A stretch of DNA of 64,000 bases, taken from the NCBI GenBank assembly GCA_037974335.1, contig CM075760.1:8925432-8989431 (forward strand), written 5' to 3'. The DNA comes from Prionace glauca. Its lineage: Eukaryota; Chordata; Chondrichthyes; Carcharhiniformes; Carcharhinidae. Shown piece by piece: positions 1 to 11,012 of this stretch (position 1 is its first letter; the number at the start of each line of letters is the position of its first letter). Both the position numbers and the translations under genes were made by a program. The notes under the pieces are model-generated. The model ran no database searches. It had not been told where the DNA came from and worked only from the letters and a program-made list of their open reading frames with translations.

Positions 1-1040
1 GCACAAACAGGCCCTTCGGCCCTCGAGTTGCGCCGATCGCATCAACCCCACCAATCTATAGACCTATCTATAACCCCCAATCCCATTAAACCCCATATAC
101 TCATCCAGAAGTCTTTTAAAAGACCCCAGCGAGTTCGCCTCCACCACCGACGACGGCAGCCGATTCCAATCACTCACTACCCTCTGAGTGAAAAACTTAC
201 CCCTAACATCACCTCTGTACTTCCCTCCCCGCACCTTAAATCTGTGTCCTCTCGTAGCGACCATTTCAACCCGGGGAAATAGCCTCTGAGAGTCCACCCT
301 ATCTATTCCTCTCAACATTTTATAAACTTCTATCAGGTCGCCTCTCAACCTTCGCCTCTCCAGGGAAAAGAGTCCCAGCTCCCTCAACCTATCTTCATAA
401 GGCATGCCTCCCAGTCCAGGCAACATCCTTGTAAATCTCCTCTGCACCCTTTCAATAGCTTCTACGTCTTTCCTATAGTGAGGCGACCAGAACTGCGCAC
501 AGTACTCCAAATGAGGCCTGACAAGGGTCCTGTAAAGTTGCAGCATTACCTCCCGACTCCTAAACTCAATCCCTCGATTAATGAAGGCCAGTACACCATA
601 CGCCTTCTTGACCACCTCCTCCACCTGCGAGGCCGATTTAAGAGTCCTGTGAACCCGGACCCCGAGATCCTTCTGCTCTTCAACGCTACTAAGACCCCTG
701 CCCTTAATAGTGTACTCGTTCATCCCGTTGGTTCTGCCGAAATGGACTACTACACATTTATCCGCGTTGAAGTCCACCTGCCACTTCTCCGCCCATTCCT
801 GCATCCTATCTATGTCCTGCTGCAACTTTTGACATCCTTCCAGACCATCCACAACACCGCCGACCTTCGTGTCATCAGCGAACTTGCTAACCCATCCCTC
901 CACTTCCTCATCCAGGTCATTTATGAAAATGACAAACAACAAGGGTCCCAGAACAGATCCCTGGGGCACCCCACTGGTGACTGACCTCCATTCCGAAAAA
1001 GACCCATCCACAACCACTAATAGTAGTGTCTGCTCAAACA
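1..1040 (-). mobile_element. CR1-clade LINE, 5'-truncated, RT C-terminal half
   Basis: Read on the minus strand, this holds about 320 uninterrupted codons of a non-LTR reverse transcriptase. The motif PQGSVLGPLLF is followed by the catalytic box FADD (YADD type), then the thumb and C-terminal region with the CR1-typical RTLVRPHLEYC and QRRFTRMLPG stretches. The catalytic N-terminal fingers and the whole endonuclease are missing, so it is a 5'-truncated insertion. The 3' UTR runs off the left edge of the window. The open frame suggests a fairly young copy. The upstream junction is near 1,040, where the sequence changes to a stretch that recurs near 2,585-2,630, probably the target sequence. 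Confidence 0.9.
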
Positions 1041-1089
1041 GACAGATACAAGTAATACTGTAAGTGAACTGGAGGAAAAGGCGCACATT

Positions 1090-1640
1090 TCACAGAAGAA
1101 TCACATGACGAAAACGACACTTTAAAATCATCTCACTTTAGAAACACAATGAGCTGTACTGAAGGGACACCATCATTTAAACTGTCCTTAAACTCGTCGT
1201 TTCTCAATTTCCTGTTGCTCTGTTTTTTGAAGGGAAGTAATGGGGGGTGGTGATGGCCTTCGCGTGATATTCGTCTCCATCGAGTATAGACTGAAGGCTC
1301 TGAAGAAGATGTCACAGCTTCTGAACTCTGGGCACTTACTGGGGGTGGGAGAACATTCTAACTGCCGGGTCCCGGAGTAACAAGGTAACACTGAGCTGGT
1401 GATGGCGGAACCCGGGTGTTCCAATGGTGCAACGCCATCGTTTTCACCACCATGGGCTCGATGACAGGTGTCAAGTGTGGAAATAAGCAGAGTGTGTTTT
1501 TATAATGAGAAACCTGCCTATTGGATGACGGAAGAGAGGGAAGAGAAAGGCTAAAATGAGGATGATCCGCTGATTGGGAAAGTCACTGTCAGCTTCCCTG
1601 TTGGATCAGTGGTTTGGATTCTGCACTGTGGCCACAAGTT
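1090..1640. other. No gene recognised
   Basis: The stretch between the left LINE and the tRNA-Glu block holds only short ORFs. I see no repeat family or motif that I can name. Confidence 0.4.
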
Positions 1641-2060
1641 TATATCACTTGTGTGTGATATAAGCATGGCAATGTGACGGAGAAACTTGTATTTGGTGAA
1701 TAAAAAGACAGAAACAAAACAAAAGGCAGGTGGTTCATGGATAAATTAATATTTTATAAAGCGTTTACCAGCTTCCCTGGTGGTCTAGTGGTTAGGATTC
1801 GGCGCTTTCACCGCCGCGGCCCGGGTTCGATTCCCGGTCAGTGAATGTAGATTTATTGCTGTGCAACAATCCTGTGTTACTTCCCGGTCTGCACAGTTCT
1901 GGCGGAATCAGTATCAGGGAGATTTCCTCTTCAGTCCCTGAATTGGAAATGTCAGATTTGAAGAACAAAGAAATAAGGGGAGCAACAGGATACAAAATGC
2001 GGATGATTATTGGAAGAAAGATGAAAATGATGTGTTAATGAATGGGCAGAAATCATTGCT
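1640..2060. repeat. Oldest relic of the tRNA-Glu part of the duplicated unit
   Basis: About 400 bp on both sides of the tRNA-Glu here resemble 9,300-9,670, 26,760-27,130 and 47,990-48,360. Shared landmarks are ATCACTTGTGTGTGATATAA upstream, TTTGGTGAATAAAA before the tRNA, and ATTTATTGCTGT with GGAAATGTCA after it. This is therefore a fourth, more diverged member of the family formed by the tandem units. It carries the best preserved tRNA of the four. Confidence 0.75.
1774..1845 (+). tRNA. tRNA-Glu (TTC)
   Basis: A 72-nt cloverleaf with anticodon loop CTTTCAC (anticodon TTC) on a CGGCG/CGCCG stem. The internal boxes match eukaryotic tRNA-Glu: TGGTCTAGTGGTTAGGATTC (D arm) and GGGTTCGATTCCC (T arm). 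One acceptor pair is mismatched (TCCCTGG against TCAGTGA), and there is only TTT, not a strong Pol III terminator, just downstream. It may be functional but is slightly degraded. Confidence 0.85.
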
Positions 2061-2251
2061 CCCTTAGATATTTGCTGGACGAACGCTTTTAAATGTTGAT
2101 GTTGGGGATAAGTTGTACAATCAGCTTGAAAGTAACGGTTATCTTCCTGAATTCAGTGACATGGGCTCTCAGTCTGACCATCGGAACCTGCAGCAACACA
2201 GCGCAGTTGAACATTGCAGACAGGCAGGTTTCCTCTACCCTGTTTCCAGCT

Positions 2252-2324
2252 ATTTCTGTAGTGTAACGGTTATCACAGTCGCCTCACACGCGCAAGGTCC
2301 CCGGATCAAATCCGGGCAGGACCT
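2252..2324 (+). tRNA. tRNA-Val (CAC)-like, probably decayed
   Basis: The anticodon arm TCGC-CTCACAC-GCG gives anticodon CAC. The D-arm region TGTAGTGTAACGGTTATCAC and the T arm CCCGGATCAAATCCGGG align with tRNA-Val. The acceptor stem pairs badly at its outer two positions, and the T loop reads ATCAAAT instead of TTCAAAT/TTCGAAA. It is more likely a pseudogene than an active tRNA. Confidence 0.55.
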
Positions 2325-2329
2325 TTGAT

Positions 2330-2775
2330 TAAGCTTTCTCATGTCGGGGAAGGGAAAATTGTTTGATTTCAGTTTGTTGCTTAACATTATCTGACCCTCG
2401 ATGTTAACGACATGTTATCACTGCTCTGATTTCACCCTCAAATGTTTTCTGAGAAATAAAGTGCACTGAGGGGAAAGTTCGATTTTGACACCGAGCATTT
2501 ATTCGCATTTCGTTCAGTCCCCAACAGAATTTAATGGGTTTCTAGGTGCAGACTAATATGGTTAATCACCATCTGAAATATCTGATAGTAGTGTGTGCTC
2601 AAAAAGACAGAAACTAGTGATACTGGAAGTGTTTGCAGTCTCGATGTTGTGCTACTTGTTATAATTCACACTCAGTTATTGGTTTGAAAAGAATCATATT
2701 GAACTCGGAAACTTAACTCCACATCTGTTTCAAGCCCTGCTGAGAAATTCCAGTCCTTCCTGTTTTTATTCTAAC
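2330..2775. other. No gene recognised
   Basis: This stretch is AT-rich with no long ORF. At about 2,585-2,630 it contains a copy of the short sequence that borders the LINE at 1,020-1,060. Confidence 0.4.
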
Positions 2776-3330
2776 AGGAATCATAGGAGGAGGAGCAGGC
2801 CACTCGGTCCATCGAGATTTCCACCATTCAATACCATCATGGCTGATATTGGGATACAACTTAGTTTTTCCATCAGCTCCCCAGATCCCTGAATTCTCTA
2901 AGAGATCAGAAACCTGTTTATCCCGATCTTAAATGTGCTCGATTATGGGGCATACATAACTGTCAGGTGCAGAAAATATCAAAGATTCTTGCCCTTTGAG
3001 TGAAGTAATTTTTCCTTATCTTAGCCCTAAATGAGCAGCCGGTGATCTGTGCCGCAGGGGGTTAGATTCCCGACCAGCAGAGAAAAAGAAAATCTCTCAG
3101 CCTCCATCCTATCAAACCGAATCAGCACTGTGTAAGTTTAAATAGATCACCGCTTATTCTTCTAAACTCCAGAGACTTTCATCACAGGACAACTCACTGA
3201 CCCCAGGGAGCAATCTGGTGAACCTTCTCTTTACCGTTTCTAATGCAAAGCGTAAACATTTTTAAATGTGACTGTCACATCTGCGCAGAATATTCAACCT
3301 GGTTTCAACAAAACCCTGTGTAACAGCAGA
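2776..3330 (-). mobile_element. Old CR1 3' fragment
   Basis: The reverse complement ends in the CR1 3'-terminal phrase (ATGGTATTGAATGGTGGA, GGAGCAGGCC reversed). It also contains a degraded FTQRVV-like coding tail (AACCTTCTCT reads as RRFT on the minus strand). It is strongly diverged, interrupted, and has no open frame. Confidence 0.6.
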
Positions 3331-3650
3331 AACACCTCGTTATTTTTAAACTCCAGTCTGCCGGCAATAAGAACAAAATGTAATTTCCCTTCCAATTATC
3401 TGCTGAACCAACATGCTAACTTTATACATTCCTTGTACAAACGCATCTACTCTATTCTTAATATCAACATTTATATTTATCAGCTCGTCAAATACGTTCT
3501 GCTCTTTCGATTTCTTCTCCCAAAGAAGAATATCGTTTTGCTTTCCAAAATGGCACCTGATCTGCCCCTCCACTCATAAGAACACTCTGTTTCGCTTCAG
3601 AGTACGACTTACCTTTTTCCTAGAGTTTATATGAGCTAAACTTGGCCTGG

Positions 3651-3723
3651 AGGCTCCAGCAAGAATTGAACTCGCGACCCCTGGTTTACAAGACCAGTGC
3701 TCTAACCACTGAGCTATGGAGCC
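3651..3723 (-). tRNA. tRNA-Thr (TGT)
   Basis: A 73-nt cloverleaf on the minus strand. The acceptor GGCTCCA/TGGAGCC is perfectly paired, the D arm is TAGCTCAGTGGTTAGAGCA, the anticodon stem is CTGGT/ACCAG with loop CTTGTAA (anticodon TGT), and the T arm is GCGAGTTCAATTCTTGC. All canonical positions are present. I do not see a strong run of T directly downstream on the minus strand. Confidence 0.94.
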
Positions 3724-3729
3724 AAATGC

Positions 3730-4290
3730 TGCGGACTCCTTGCGGTACGAGTAACATTATCGGTGGATTGAGGAGCAGGATGGGGTTTGAGGTGGGGGAT
3801 TTTTGATGAATGCAGAAATGTCTGAGGTGGAGAGCAGAAAGTTAAAAGACGCAACTTGGATGTGACATGATTTGACATGTGTGCTTTGTGTGTATCTGAC
3901 ATGTATGTTGTGTATCTGACATGTATGTTCTTCAGAGTTTATCGTTAGTGTTACATCTCTGACTTCTCCAGCTCCGATGCCAGTTCATCCAGCCGGAAGA
4001 TTTAGATGTTGTTCCCTTCACAGACGCTGTGGGGCGACTGATTTATGCGTTTCTCCTGAGAGGAGAGATTCAGTGGGATGAGTCTGTTCGCTCTGGAGTT
4101 CAGAATAATCAGAGATGAACTTATTGAAACATCTGAAACTGGGAAACATTGTGACATGAAAACCTTGAGAAGGTTTTTCCCCCCGCCCCCTCCCCTGGCT
4201 AAATTGTTACGAACCAAAAAAAAGAAGGTGAATGATATGAGAGGAGTTTGGAATGCTTGGGAAAGGTGAAGCTCAGAATTGAAAGATGTG
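3730..4290. other. Flank of the tRNA-Lys block; no gene
   Basis: No coding sequence was recognised. The last part (about 4,230-4,300) resembles 57,280-57,380 and marks the left side of a paralogous block that also contains tRNA-Lys. Confidence 0.4.
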
Positions 4291-4299
4291 AATGATCTA

Positions 4300-4662
4300 A
4301 TTGATGATTGAGAGGGATGGATAGAAACTTTGGGGATTCTGCCTCAGCAGGACTAGAGGGCACAGCCTCAAAATAAGGGGGGGGGGTGCAGTTTAGAACG
4401 GAGTTGAGGAGGAACTTCTTCACTCAAAGGGTGGTGAATCTCTGGAATTCTCTGCCCGTTGAAGTGGTGGAGGCTGCCTCGCTAAATATATTTAAGACAC
4501 GGGTAGATAGGTTTTTGGTAGGCAAGGGGATTAAGAGTTATGGGGAGAAAGCGGGAAAGTGGAACTGAGCCACTTCAGATCAGCCGTGACCTTATTGAAT
4601 GGCGGGGCAGGCTCAAGGGGCTAGATGGCCTACTCCTGCTCCTATTTCTTATGTTCTTATGA
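4300..4662 (+). mobile_element. CR1 LINE 3' end
   Basis: The sequence encodes the CR1 C-terminal tail (ELRRNFFTQRVVNLWNSLPV) and then the 3' UTR. It ends with the terminal octamer-like repeat TTCTTATGTTCTTATG. It is heavily 5'-truncated and looks young, because its tail is open and nearly identical to the copies at 14,665-15,022 and 32,140-32,466. Confidence 0.88.
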
Positions 4663-4760
4663 TTCATTGTAAACTGAAATCTGAACAAACTGAGACACCA
4701 AATGGAAAAGCCATATTTTCTCTATGCATTTCAGGTTAAGGAACGGACTGTAGGCTATGT

Positions 4761-4833
4761 GCCCGGCTAGCTCAGTCGGTAGAGCATGAGACTCTTAATC
4801 TCAGGGTCGTGGGTTCGAGCCCCACGTTGGGCG
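4761..4833 (+). tRNA. tRNA-Lys (CTT)
   Basis: A 73-nt sequence with the canonical eukaryotic tRNA-Lys: D arm TAGCTCAGTCGGTAGAGCA, anticodon loop CTCTTAA (anticodon CTT) on a GAGA/TCTC stem, and T arm GTGGGTTCGAGCCCCAC. A T7 run follows about 8 nt downstream and fits a Pol III terminator. It looks functional. A paralogue with a similar flank lies at 57,498. Confidence 0.97.
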
Positions 4834-5815
4834 TTAATGTTTTTTTAGACTTTACCTCATTCCTGGGTGAATTCCAGATCTCCCATCCCCCAGAAATGTC
4901 ACGACTCAAACTCAGTCCCTCTCTCCTTTCTACCTTGTTCATTTCACAGTTGTGAATGAAAACTGCCTCCAGATCACTGGAAAGCGGTGAGTTTAGCGCT
5001 GAACTCAGCGAGAGATTTTGTTCTCATTTATTAGGAGATTTAAACCCAGATCTGCGAGATTGTGTCAGTGGAAACAACAATCATCTCCATTGTAATTCAA
5101 TCACTTCAGCCTTCCATCCGATAAAAAAAACTATTTGTTTTTTCCTCCTCTCTCTCTCTATTTTCCTTGATTCTGTACTTGTTTGTAAACCATTAAAGCA
5201 TCAATTTCTTCCAGTTAGGGTCAAAGGTCAGCAACCTGTATCATTCCCTCTCTTTCCCTCCACAGAAACTGTTGAAACTGATTAATCTTCCAGCATTTTC
5301 CGTTTTGAGGTGGGATTTGCAGCAACTAAAATTCCTTCTTTTGGATCACAGTGGATCACTTTTCTGTGACTGAACCATAACTGTCTCAATGGTTAAAGGG
5401 CTGAGGTTTTAAATAATAAGAGCCCCGAATATGTCACCCTGTCTGACATGAAATGAAACAAAATGAAAATGTTTAATTATTTCATAAAATGCTGCTAACA
5501 CAATATAGATTTCAATGTCAGTATTTGTTGTCCATCCCTATTTCCCACTGAACTAACTATGTTGTTGGGCCGTTTCAGAGGGCAGTTTAGACTCAATTCC
5601 ATTGCCTCACATTCTCTCTCCAGAGAAGCCGTCATGCCTGTTGAGATTTTCCAGCATTTTAAGTTTTTTAAGTTCCAGCATCTGCAGTAATTTGCTGTCG
5701 GCTGAAGGAGTCATTCCTGTTCTATCAAAACAATTTTTGTTCCTCGACAAGCCGTTCTGGAGAATTTGAAAAACGCTGAAATGTACCGGTCAGATTAAGG
5801 CTGCTATTCGCATCT
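4834..5815. other. Flank of the tRNA-Lys; no gene
   Basis: About 4,860-5,110 resembles 57,580-57,830, so the two tRNA-Lys genes share ancient flanks. Near 5,640-5,690 is a TTTTCCAGCATTTT/CCAGCATCTGCAG phrase, a short piece of a dispersed repeat also seen near 18,000-18,190 and 47,310-47,370. No coding gene was seen. Confidence 0.45.
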
Positions 5816-5887
5816 TCCCTGGTGGTCTAGTGGTTAGGATTCGGCGCTCTCACCGCCGCGGCCCGGGTTCGATTCCCGGTCAGGGAA
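5816..5887 (+). tRNA. tRNA-Glu (CTC)
   Basis: A perfect 72-nt tRNA-Glu. The acceptor TCCCTGG/TCAGGGA is nearly fully paired, the loop CTCTCAC gives anticodon CTC, and the T arm is CCGGGTTCGATTCCCGG. A TTTT tract follows about 9 nt downstream. It looks functional, and it is the intact reference for the decayed Glu-like copies at 9,431, 26,890 and 48,126. Confidence 0.97.
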
Positions 5888-6600
5888 TGCAGGTTTTGTT
5901 GCTGCCGATCAGCCCAAGATTTAGGAGGGGCTGAAATTCCTTCCCGATGGAAAACAGGAGCGATCATTGTGTCAGTTTGAACTACCTGGAGAAACAAAAT
6001 AAACCCATTGGCCCAATCCTGGCAATTTATAATTTCATTCCCCTTGCTGCTTCCTCCTGTCAAAATGAATAATAATACATTCTACTCCACTACATTTCAC
6101 TGCAGCTCACCATACTCAAAGATCATTCGCAGCCTCTGCCTCTTCTATAGCTTCTTGTGGGAAAACTGCTGAACAACATGAGCTTTTCACAGTTCTGCTG
6201 TGATATCTGAGATTTGTATCTCATTGATCATCATTACTGTCTCCATTGCTTCATCCCAGGTCACTGTCACTACAGATATAGTCACACAGTTATTCTATCA
6301 TCTGCAGCAAATGATATTCCCTTCCTTTGCTTTCACATACATTCACCTCCAGAAACTGGTTACACGGTGAGTATAATGTTCTGTTTAGCTGACAGTTTAT
6401 CATCAATCCTGTTCCAGAATGGAGTAGCACCGTGTCAAAGTGGGTGGGAGTTGGTGACTCCACCAATTCTGAAAGCTCACTGAACCCCTGCGTATTTAGC
6501 CCCGCCCTCTCACCCTCCATCGCTCCAACTCATTGATAAATGTCACTATTAAAACTAATGATGAGGAACTGAAGACGTGGAATCGAGATTAATAAATGGT
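5888..6600. other. No gene recognised
   Basis: About 5,980-6,100 resembles 56,290-56,420 (shared CTGCTTCCTCCTGT-like phrase), another trace of old segmental duplication. No supported coding sequence. Confidence 0.4.
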
Positions 6601-6611
6601 GTTGGGAAGCG

Positions 6612-6705
6612 GCCGGGGGTGGGAGTTTGGAGTTTGTGGAGGGTGGAGGTGGAGGGGGGGGGGGGGGGGGGAGGGAGACGTTGGGGGGAGGGGCGCGGAG
6701 GGCAT
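6612..6705. repeat. G-rich tract with an 18-nt G run
   Basis: A strongly purine/G-rich segment on the plus strand. It includes an uninterrupted run of 18 G at 6,654-6,671, with several further G3-G6 runs on each side. It has the composition expected of a G-quadruplex-forming and replication-slippage-prone tract. Confidence 0.85.
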
Positions 6706-6709
6706 GGGA

Positions 6710-7396
6710 AATTATGATGGATACTGAGATGATAATGTCCAAGAAATGCTAGCCCCAAACTCCCATTGAATTACATTCAAATTCAGATTAAAGCTCGGAA
6801 CAGAAAATTGGATTGTCTGCGATTACACTGTCGAATGTCAGCATTCGACAGTGAGATTGGTATAATGAGCTAATAACTCAAATCAGTGCACAGTAAGTCA
6901 TTTTGAGACTCTCATGCAATTTACAGTCTGTGTTATAGATCAGAGTGAGTTAGGGCTCGAAATGTGCTGAATTAAACATTATAACAAGCAACTACATTTT
7001 AAATATACACAGAACACAATATAGAGGCAGGGTTAGGCTGAATTTCTGAACGGACTAAGGAAAAAAAATGAGCGCCAAGGAATAGAAAATCCAGCGAAAA
7101 GTAGATATGTGTCCAATTATAATGAAATATTATTTGATAATGTCTGGATGAGAGAATAGACAAATCTTTAAATCACTAAAATGCAAGGTTACACAATAAT
7201 TAGCTTGTAATCGACATGTTCACTAGCCGGAAGGCAAGTATTAAATTCGCTATCCTTGGCCAGATTTCCCTGTAAATTGTACTCACAGAGATATTAACGC
7301 CATTGCATAACTAATTGTTCCCTTTCCATGGAAACAGGGAAATAATTATTCCTCAAACCTGCTGCACTAACCTTGAGATTAAAGTGACACAACACC
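6710..7396. other. No gene recognised; ends at duplication breakpoint
   Basis: This is AT-rich sequence without a recognisable gene. Its right edge, at GGGGCGGTAGGGG (7,397), is where similarity to units 2 and 3 begins. The V segment that precedes this point in units 2 and 3 is absent here. Confidence 0.5.
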
Positions 7397-9430
7397 GGGG
7401 CGGTAGGGGATATCTCCGGCTGACAAAGAGAGTGATGAAGATGAGGTTGAGGGACTTAACACAAGATAGAACAGGTGGGGAGAAATGTATGTCTAAAAAC
7501 AGTTCAATCTGAGAACCGGGAAATAAGCAGCGATCAAAATAATGCAGCAGGTCAAAGAATGTGACTGTAAGGTAGGTCTGAGCAATATACAAGTGTAAAC
7601 TGGTGATAACTTGAAAGATATGTTTTCCTATCCTTGTGCATACTTCCTGTTAAAAACCTGAGCAATGTTCCTATGCAGGTGAGTGTGGCCCAGGCTGTGC
7701 ATCAGCTCAACGGCTCCCTATATTCAATGCTGCAATATCTGAGATGTTTAGCCATTGAGCTGTTTTAGGAATCCTTCAGTGGATCAGCCCTGTCACTGTC
7801 TGGTCCCTCTACTTAATATCTACGAAATTTCAAAGACTAGGTGGCTGAATGAGACCTCTGTAGAGCATCGGCTCAATGCTCGCTAACTCTCCATGTCTAA
7901 ACGTTTGATCAACTGTGCTATGCAGGCAAGTATATCCTTACCCCCTAAGCTGTACAGTTCCTATATCACCCAATGCGCCGATACACTTTGAGAGAGCTAT
8001 AAAAGTCATTGACATAGGCAGGGGTGAGATTGAGCGGAATGATACAGAGACAATCCAACTGAGAGACAAAGATGAATGCGGCCTGAGAGCAGTGAATGAT
8101 GCAGAGACACAGCAAGGAAGGGCATTGCTACAGATGAGTATTTATAAATACTGACATACATTAGAGGAGGCTGTGGTGCAGTGGTATTTTAAATGGGCGA
8201 ATCCCTACTTTGAAACAGTGATACCTAGTTACAGATTTACCCAGAAGACGAACTATCCTCTTCACATCCGCCTTGTCAAGACCCCTTTGTATTTTATACA
8301 TATCAATCAAGTAGCCTACTCTTACTCTGAATTCCAGCGACTATAACTTTGTCTCTCTAACCTTTCCTCATGAAATAATTCGGCCTTAAAAACAAAGCTT
8401 GAATGCCAGAAATTTACACGGATACACAGAATGGAAGACTAAAACTTAATGAAACTCAAGGTTACACACACACAAACTGAGAACTGCTCACTGTTACCAA
8501 GGAACCCGATATATAGGGAATCTGGGGATTCTGAAGAGAATGAGGCGAAAAAAATAGGAAATAACATCAAATAAAGAGGTAACAATGAACAGAGAAGGCA
8601 ACGGGGGAAAGAGAAAGCAATTAATGGCAAAACAAGAAAAGTTATGAAATAGTAAAATTTAGATAGCTGAATGGCAAGAAATGATGATCATCCTCAGATT
8701 TTGCTTTTATTCTGTCTAAAATGCGGGGATCCAAACTGCACACACTATTCCAAATGTGGCCTCCACAAAACCCTGAATTACTCTAACAAGACTGCAAACA
8801 TTTCAAGACTTAACTCCGTGCTCAAGGCTGGAAGGAGAGTGTGACAGTGGACAATTCGCACTGTGCACATTCCCGACATCAGTAACTGGATCAGGAAGAT
8901 GGGATATCTCTGTCTCTTTGTACTGTCATCTTTAAACTCCATCTCCTCTCAATGCCGTGTGTCATATATTCGTTTTCCCTGCTTTCCAGGCAAAGCTCGG
9001 GTTCACCAACTGTCTGTGTCTATATCAAGTAGCTAATTGACCCTGGGAGCTGGACAGCCAGAGGGAGCTGAATGAGAGGAAGGGACAGAAACAGAAAGAG
9101 AATTGACATGACAGTGTTTCGGAATGACTTGTGTCAGTTGCTCTCCGTGATGAATGCCTGCAGTAAGTTACCCTGTAAGTTTCACAGAGGCCGCACTGAT
9201 GAATTTGTTGGGGGTTGGAAACTGCAAGTGTCACATAAGCAGCTCACTGTCTATTTCATGTTCCAGCTAAGAGGATTCGCTGCTTTCATTGGCTGAAGCA
9301 ATCACTTGTGTGTGATATAAACATGACAATTTGAAGGATAAACTTGCATTTGGTGAATAAAAAACCCGAAATAAAATAAAAAGCAGGTGATTCGTGGATA
9401 AATTAATATTGTAAACAGTTTGGATCACAT
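7397..9430. other. Unit leader region; no coding gene supported
   Basis: This is shared by all three units. An antisense CR1 3' remnant lies at about 8,225-8,395 and another at about 8,690-8,790; both also occur in unit 2 (about 25,685-25,860 and 26,150-26,250). Short ORFs that seem conserved between units run into the antisense LINE sequence, so I do not call them genes. Two CTATGCAGG(T/C)(G/A)AGT phrases (7,673 and 7,919) look like splice donors, but no exon could be supported. Confidence 0.5.
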
Positions 9431-9502
9431 TCCCTGGTGGTCCAGTGGTTAGGATTCAGCGCTTTTACCACCCCAGTCCGGGTTCGATTCCCGGACAGGG
9501 AA
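9431..9502 (+). pseudogene. Decayed tRNA-Glu-like gene, unit 1
   Basis: The D arm (TGGTCCAGTGGTTAGGATTC), T arm (CCGGGTTCGATTCCCGG) and acceptor match tRNA-Glu. The anticodon stem has lost three of five pairs, and the loop CTTTTAC would read TTT (Lys) instead of TTC/CTC. The Glu body with a Lys-type anticodon and broken stem argues for a pseudogene. Confidence 0.85.
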
Positions 9503-11012
9503 TGTAGATTTATTGCTGTACAACAATCCTGCGTTACTTTCAGTTCTGTCAGAATCAGTACCAGGGACATTTCCTCTTTAGCATCTGACTTGGAAATGTC
9601 ACATGTGAAGAACAAAAAAGAAGAGAGCAATCGGCTGCAAAGCGCTGATGATACAAAATGCTGATGCGTGTTAAAATCTGGCTATTAATGGGGTAAATTT
9701 TATTGTTTCTACTGACACAAATATCTCTCTGATCTGGGTCCAAATCTCGGGCTCAATTACAAGAAAAAATTCAATTGAATGCAGCAGTAAACTCTTCCAA
9801 CGCCAATGAAGTGGAGGTGGTTTTCACTCAGAAACAGTAACTGTGAGATTAACAGCGCAGGTTGGAGAAAGACTCAGTTTGAGCGGTGACGCTGCCGGAG
9901 GAATGGAGAGCTGGAGGTCACCCAGAAAAGCAGCAAAGTTCAAAAACAATGGCGCCCAATGTGGGACAGACAAGGGAACAGTCTGTACATGTGAATGCAG
10001 TAAGAGCTTTAAACAAGTAATTTTGATTTACTTGTAATTCAGAGATTTAAACAAACAATTCTGATTTAAACAAGAATTTTCTGATTTTAAAATTAATGTT
10101 AGCTGTATTTTTAAAAGGAATTGTAATCTTTAGCCAAAGTTACACTGATTTTAAGGTTAACTTGGATGATAAAGTATGATCTTTAACTGACAACGGTTCT
10201 CTGTAACACAATCCCCTATAAACACAGGAGATGGCTGTGGTATCCGCTCTGAACTTCAAGTGGATGTCACCTCAGAATTCACCCCCGCCCCCCCGCAGAC
10301 CATTGTCACGTAAGAGTTTCCAAACTCCACTCCCCAAAAAAGCATGCTTTACAATCTCCTTTCACAATAATGCTTTCCATGAGTGGCTTGCATTTTGAAA
10401 ACCAGACCAGATTTTCGAAATGACTCGCTTAAACAAAGCTTCCACTCTGAGCTCGTGGGTTGTGGATGTGATCTCTTTCTTGAAGGTCATTCTACACAGT
10501 CCCTTACACCAATTTTCTGTGTTGGGTCTTAGCCTGTATCGAGCTCCCGTGATCATACATATTGATTCTTTTTTCATTTAGCAGAAAATATAGACTGGAG
10601 AAAAGTCAATTTCAAAGATATTTTTCCAGAAAAGCCTGGGCTTATGTGACATGCATTTGAACACAGCTGCCAAGAGTGTTGGCTGTCGACACATTTTTAT
10701 CAAATTTGAGCAAACATGCACTTGTATTATTCATGGGACAGTAAACTTTGTGGATGAATTAACTCCCTGAAAGCCCCTCTTCCATCTTCTAGCTTCATAC
10801 TGAAGTCTTGGCTCTTCTGCGTGAAATGCAATATTTTGTTCCAGTTTTTGGTCTGGTCTTTAATTTGCGTGACACACTCCGTCATCCTGTTTAGGAGTAA
10901 AGTTATCCTGGCAATAGGAGGGGAGGATGCAAAGGGATTTTCCCCCATTCCCCTCCTTGTAATGTGGAATGAAATTAGAAATTTCTGGAAGATGTGGGTG
11001 ACACCATTCTTC
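9503..11012. other. Region 3' of the receptor gene; no further gene
   Basis: This lies downstream of receptor exon 2 on the minus strand and is matched by 26,962-28,473 in unit 2. It probably includes the receptor 3' UTR (about 10,400-11,012). No coding sequence is supported: the 64-codon ORF near 9,843 is kept in both units only because the units are so similar. Confidence 0.45.

Noticed and set aside
5640-5700. Possible small non-coding gene at the TTTTCCAGCATTTT phrase
   Set aside because: The same phrase recurs at about 17,985-18,190, 47,310-47,370 and 56,750-56,850, so it is part of a dispersed repeat.
7353-7592. Minus-strand ORF with FFDLLHYFDRCLF, also in units 2 and 3
   Set aside because: No signal, domain or family recognised. 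The frame is different or broken in unit 3, so it is better seen as part of the repeated non-coding leader.
7915-8154. ORF kept in three units (MLCRQV...)
   Set aside because: It runs into antisense CR1 3' sequence, is interrupted in unit 1, and its conservation follows from unit similarity.
9843-10037. 64-codon ORF present in units 1 and 2
   Set aside because: Short, with no recognisable features, and conserved only as far as the whole unit is.
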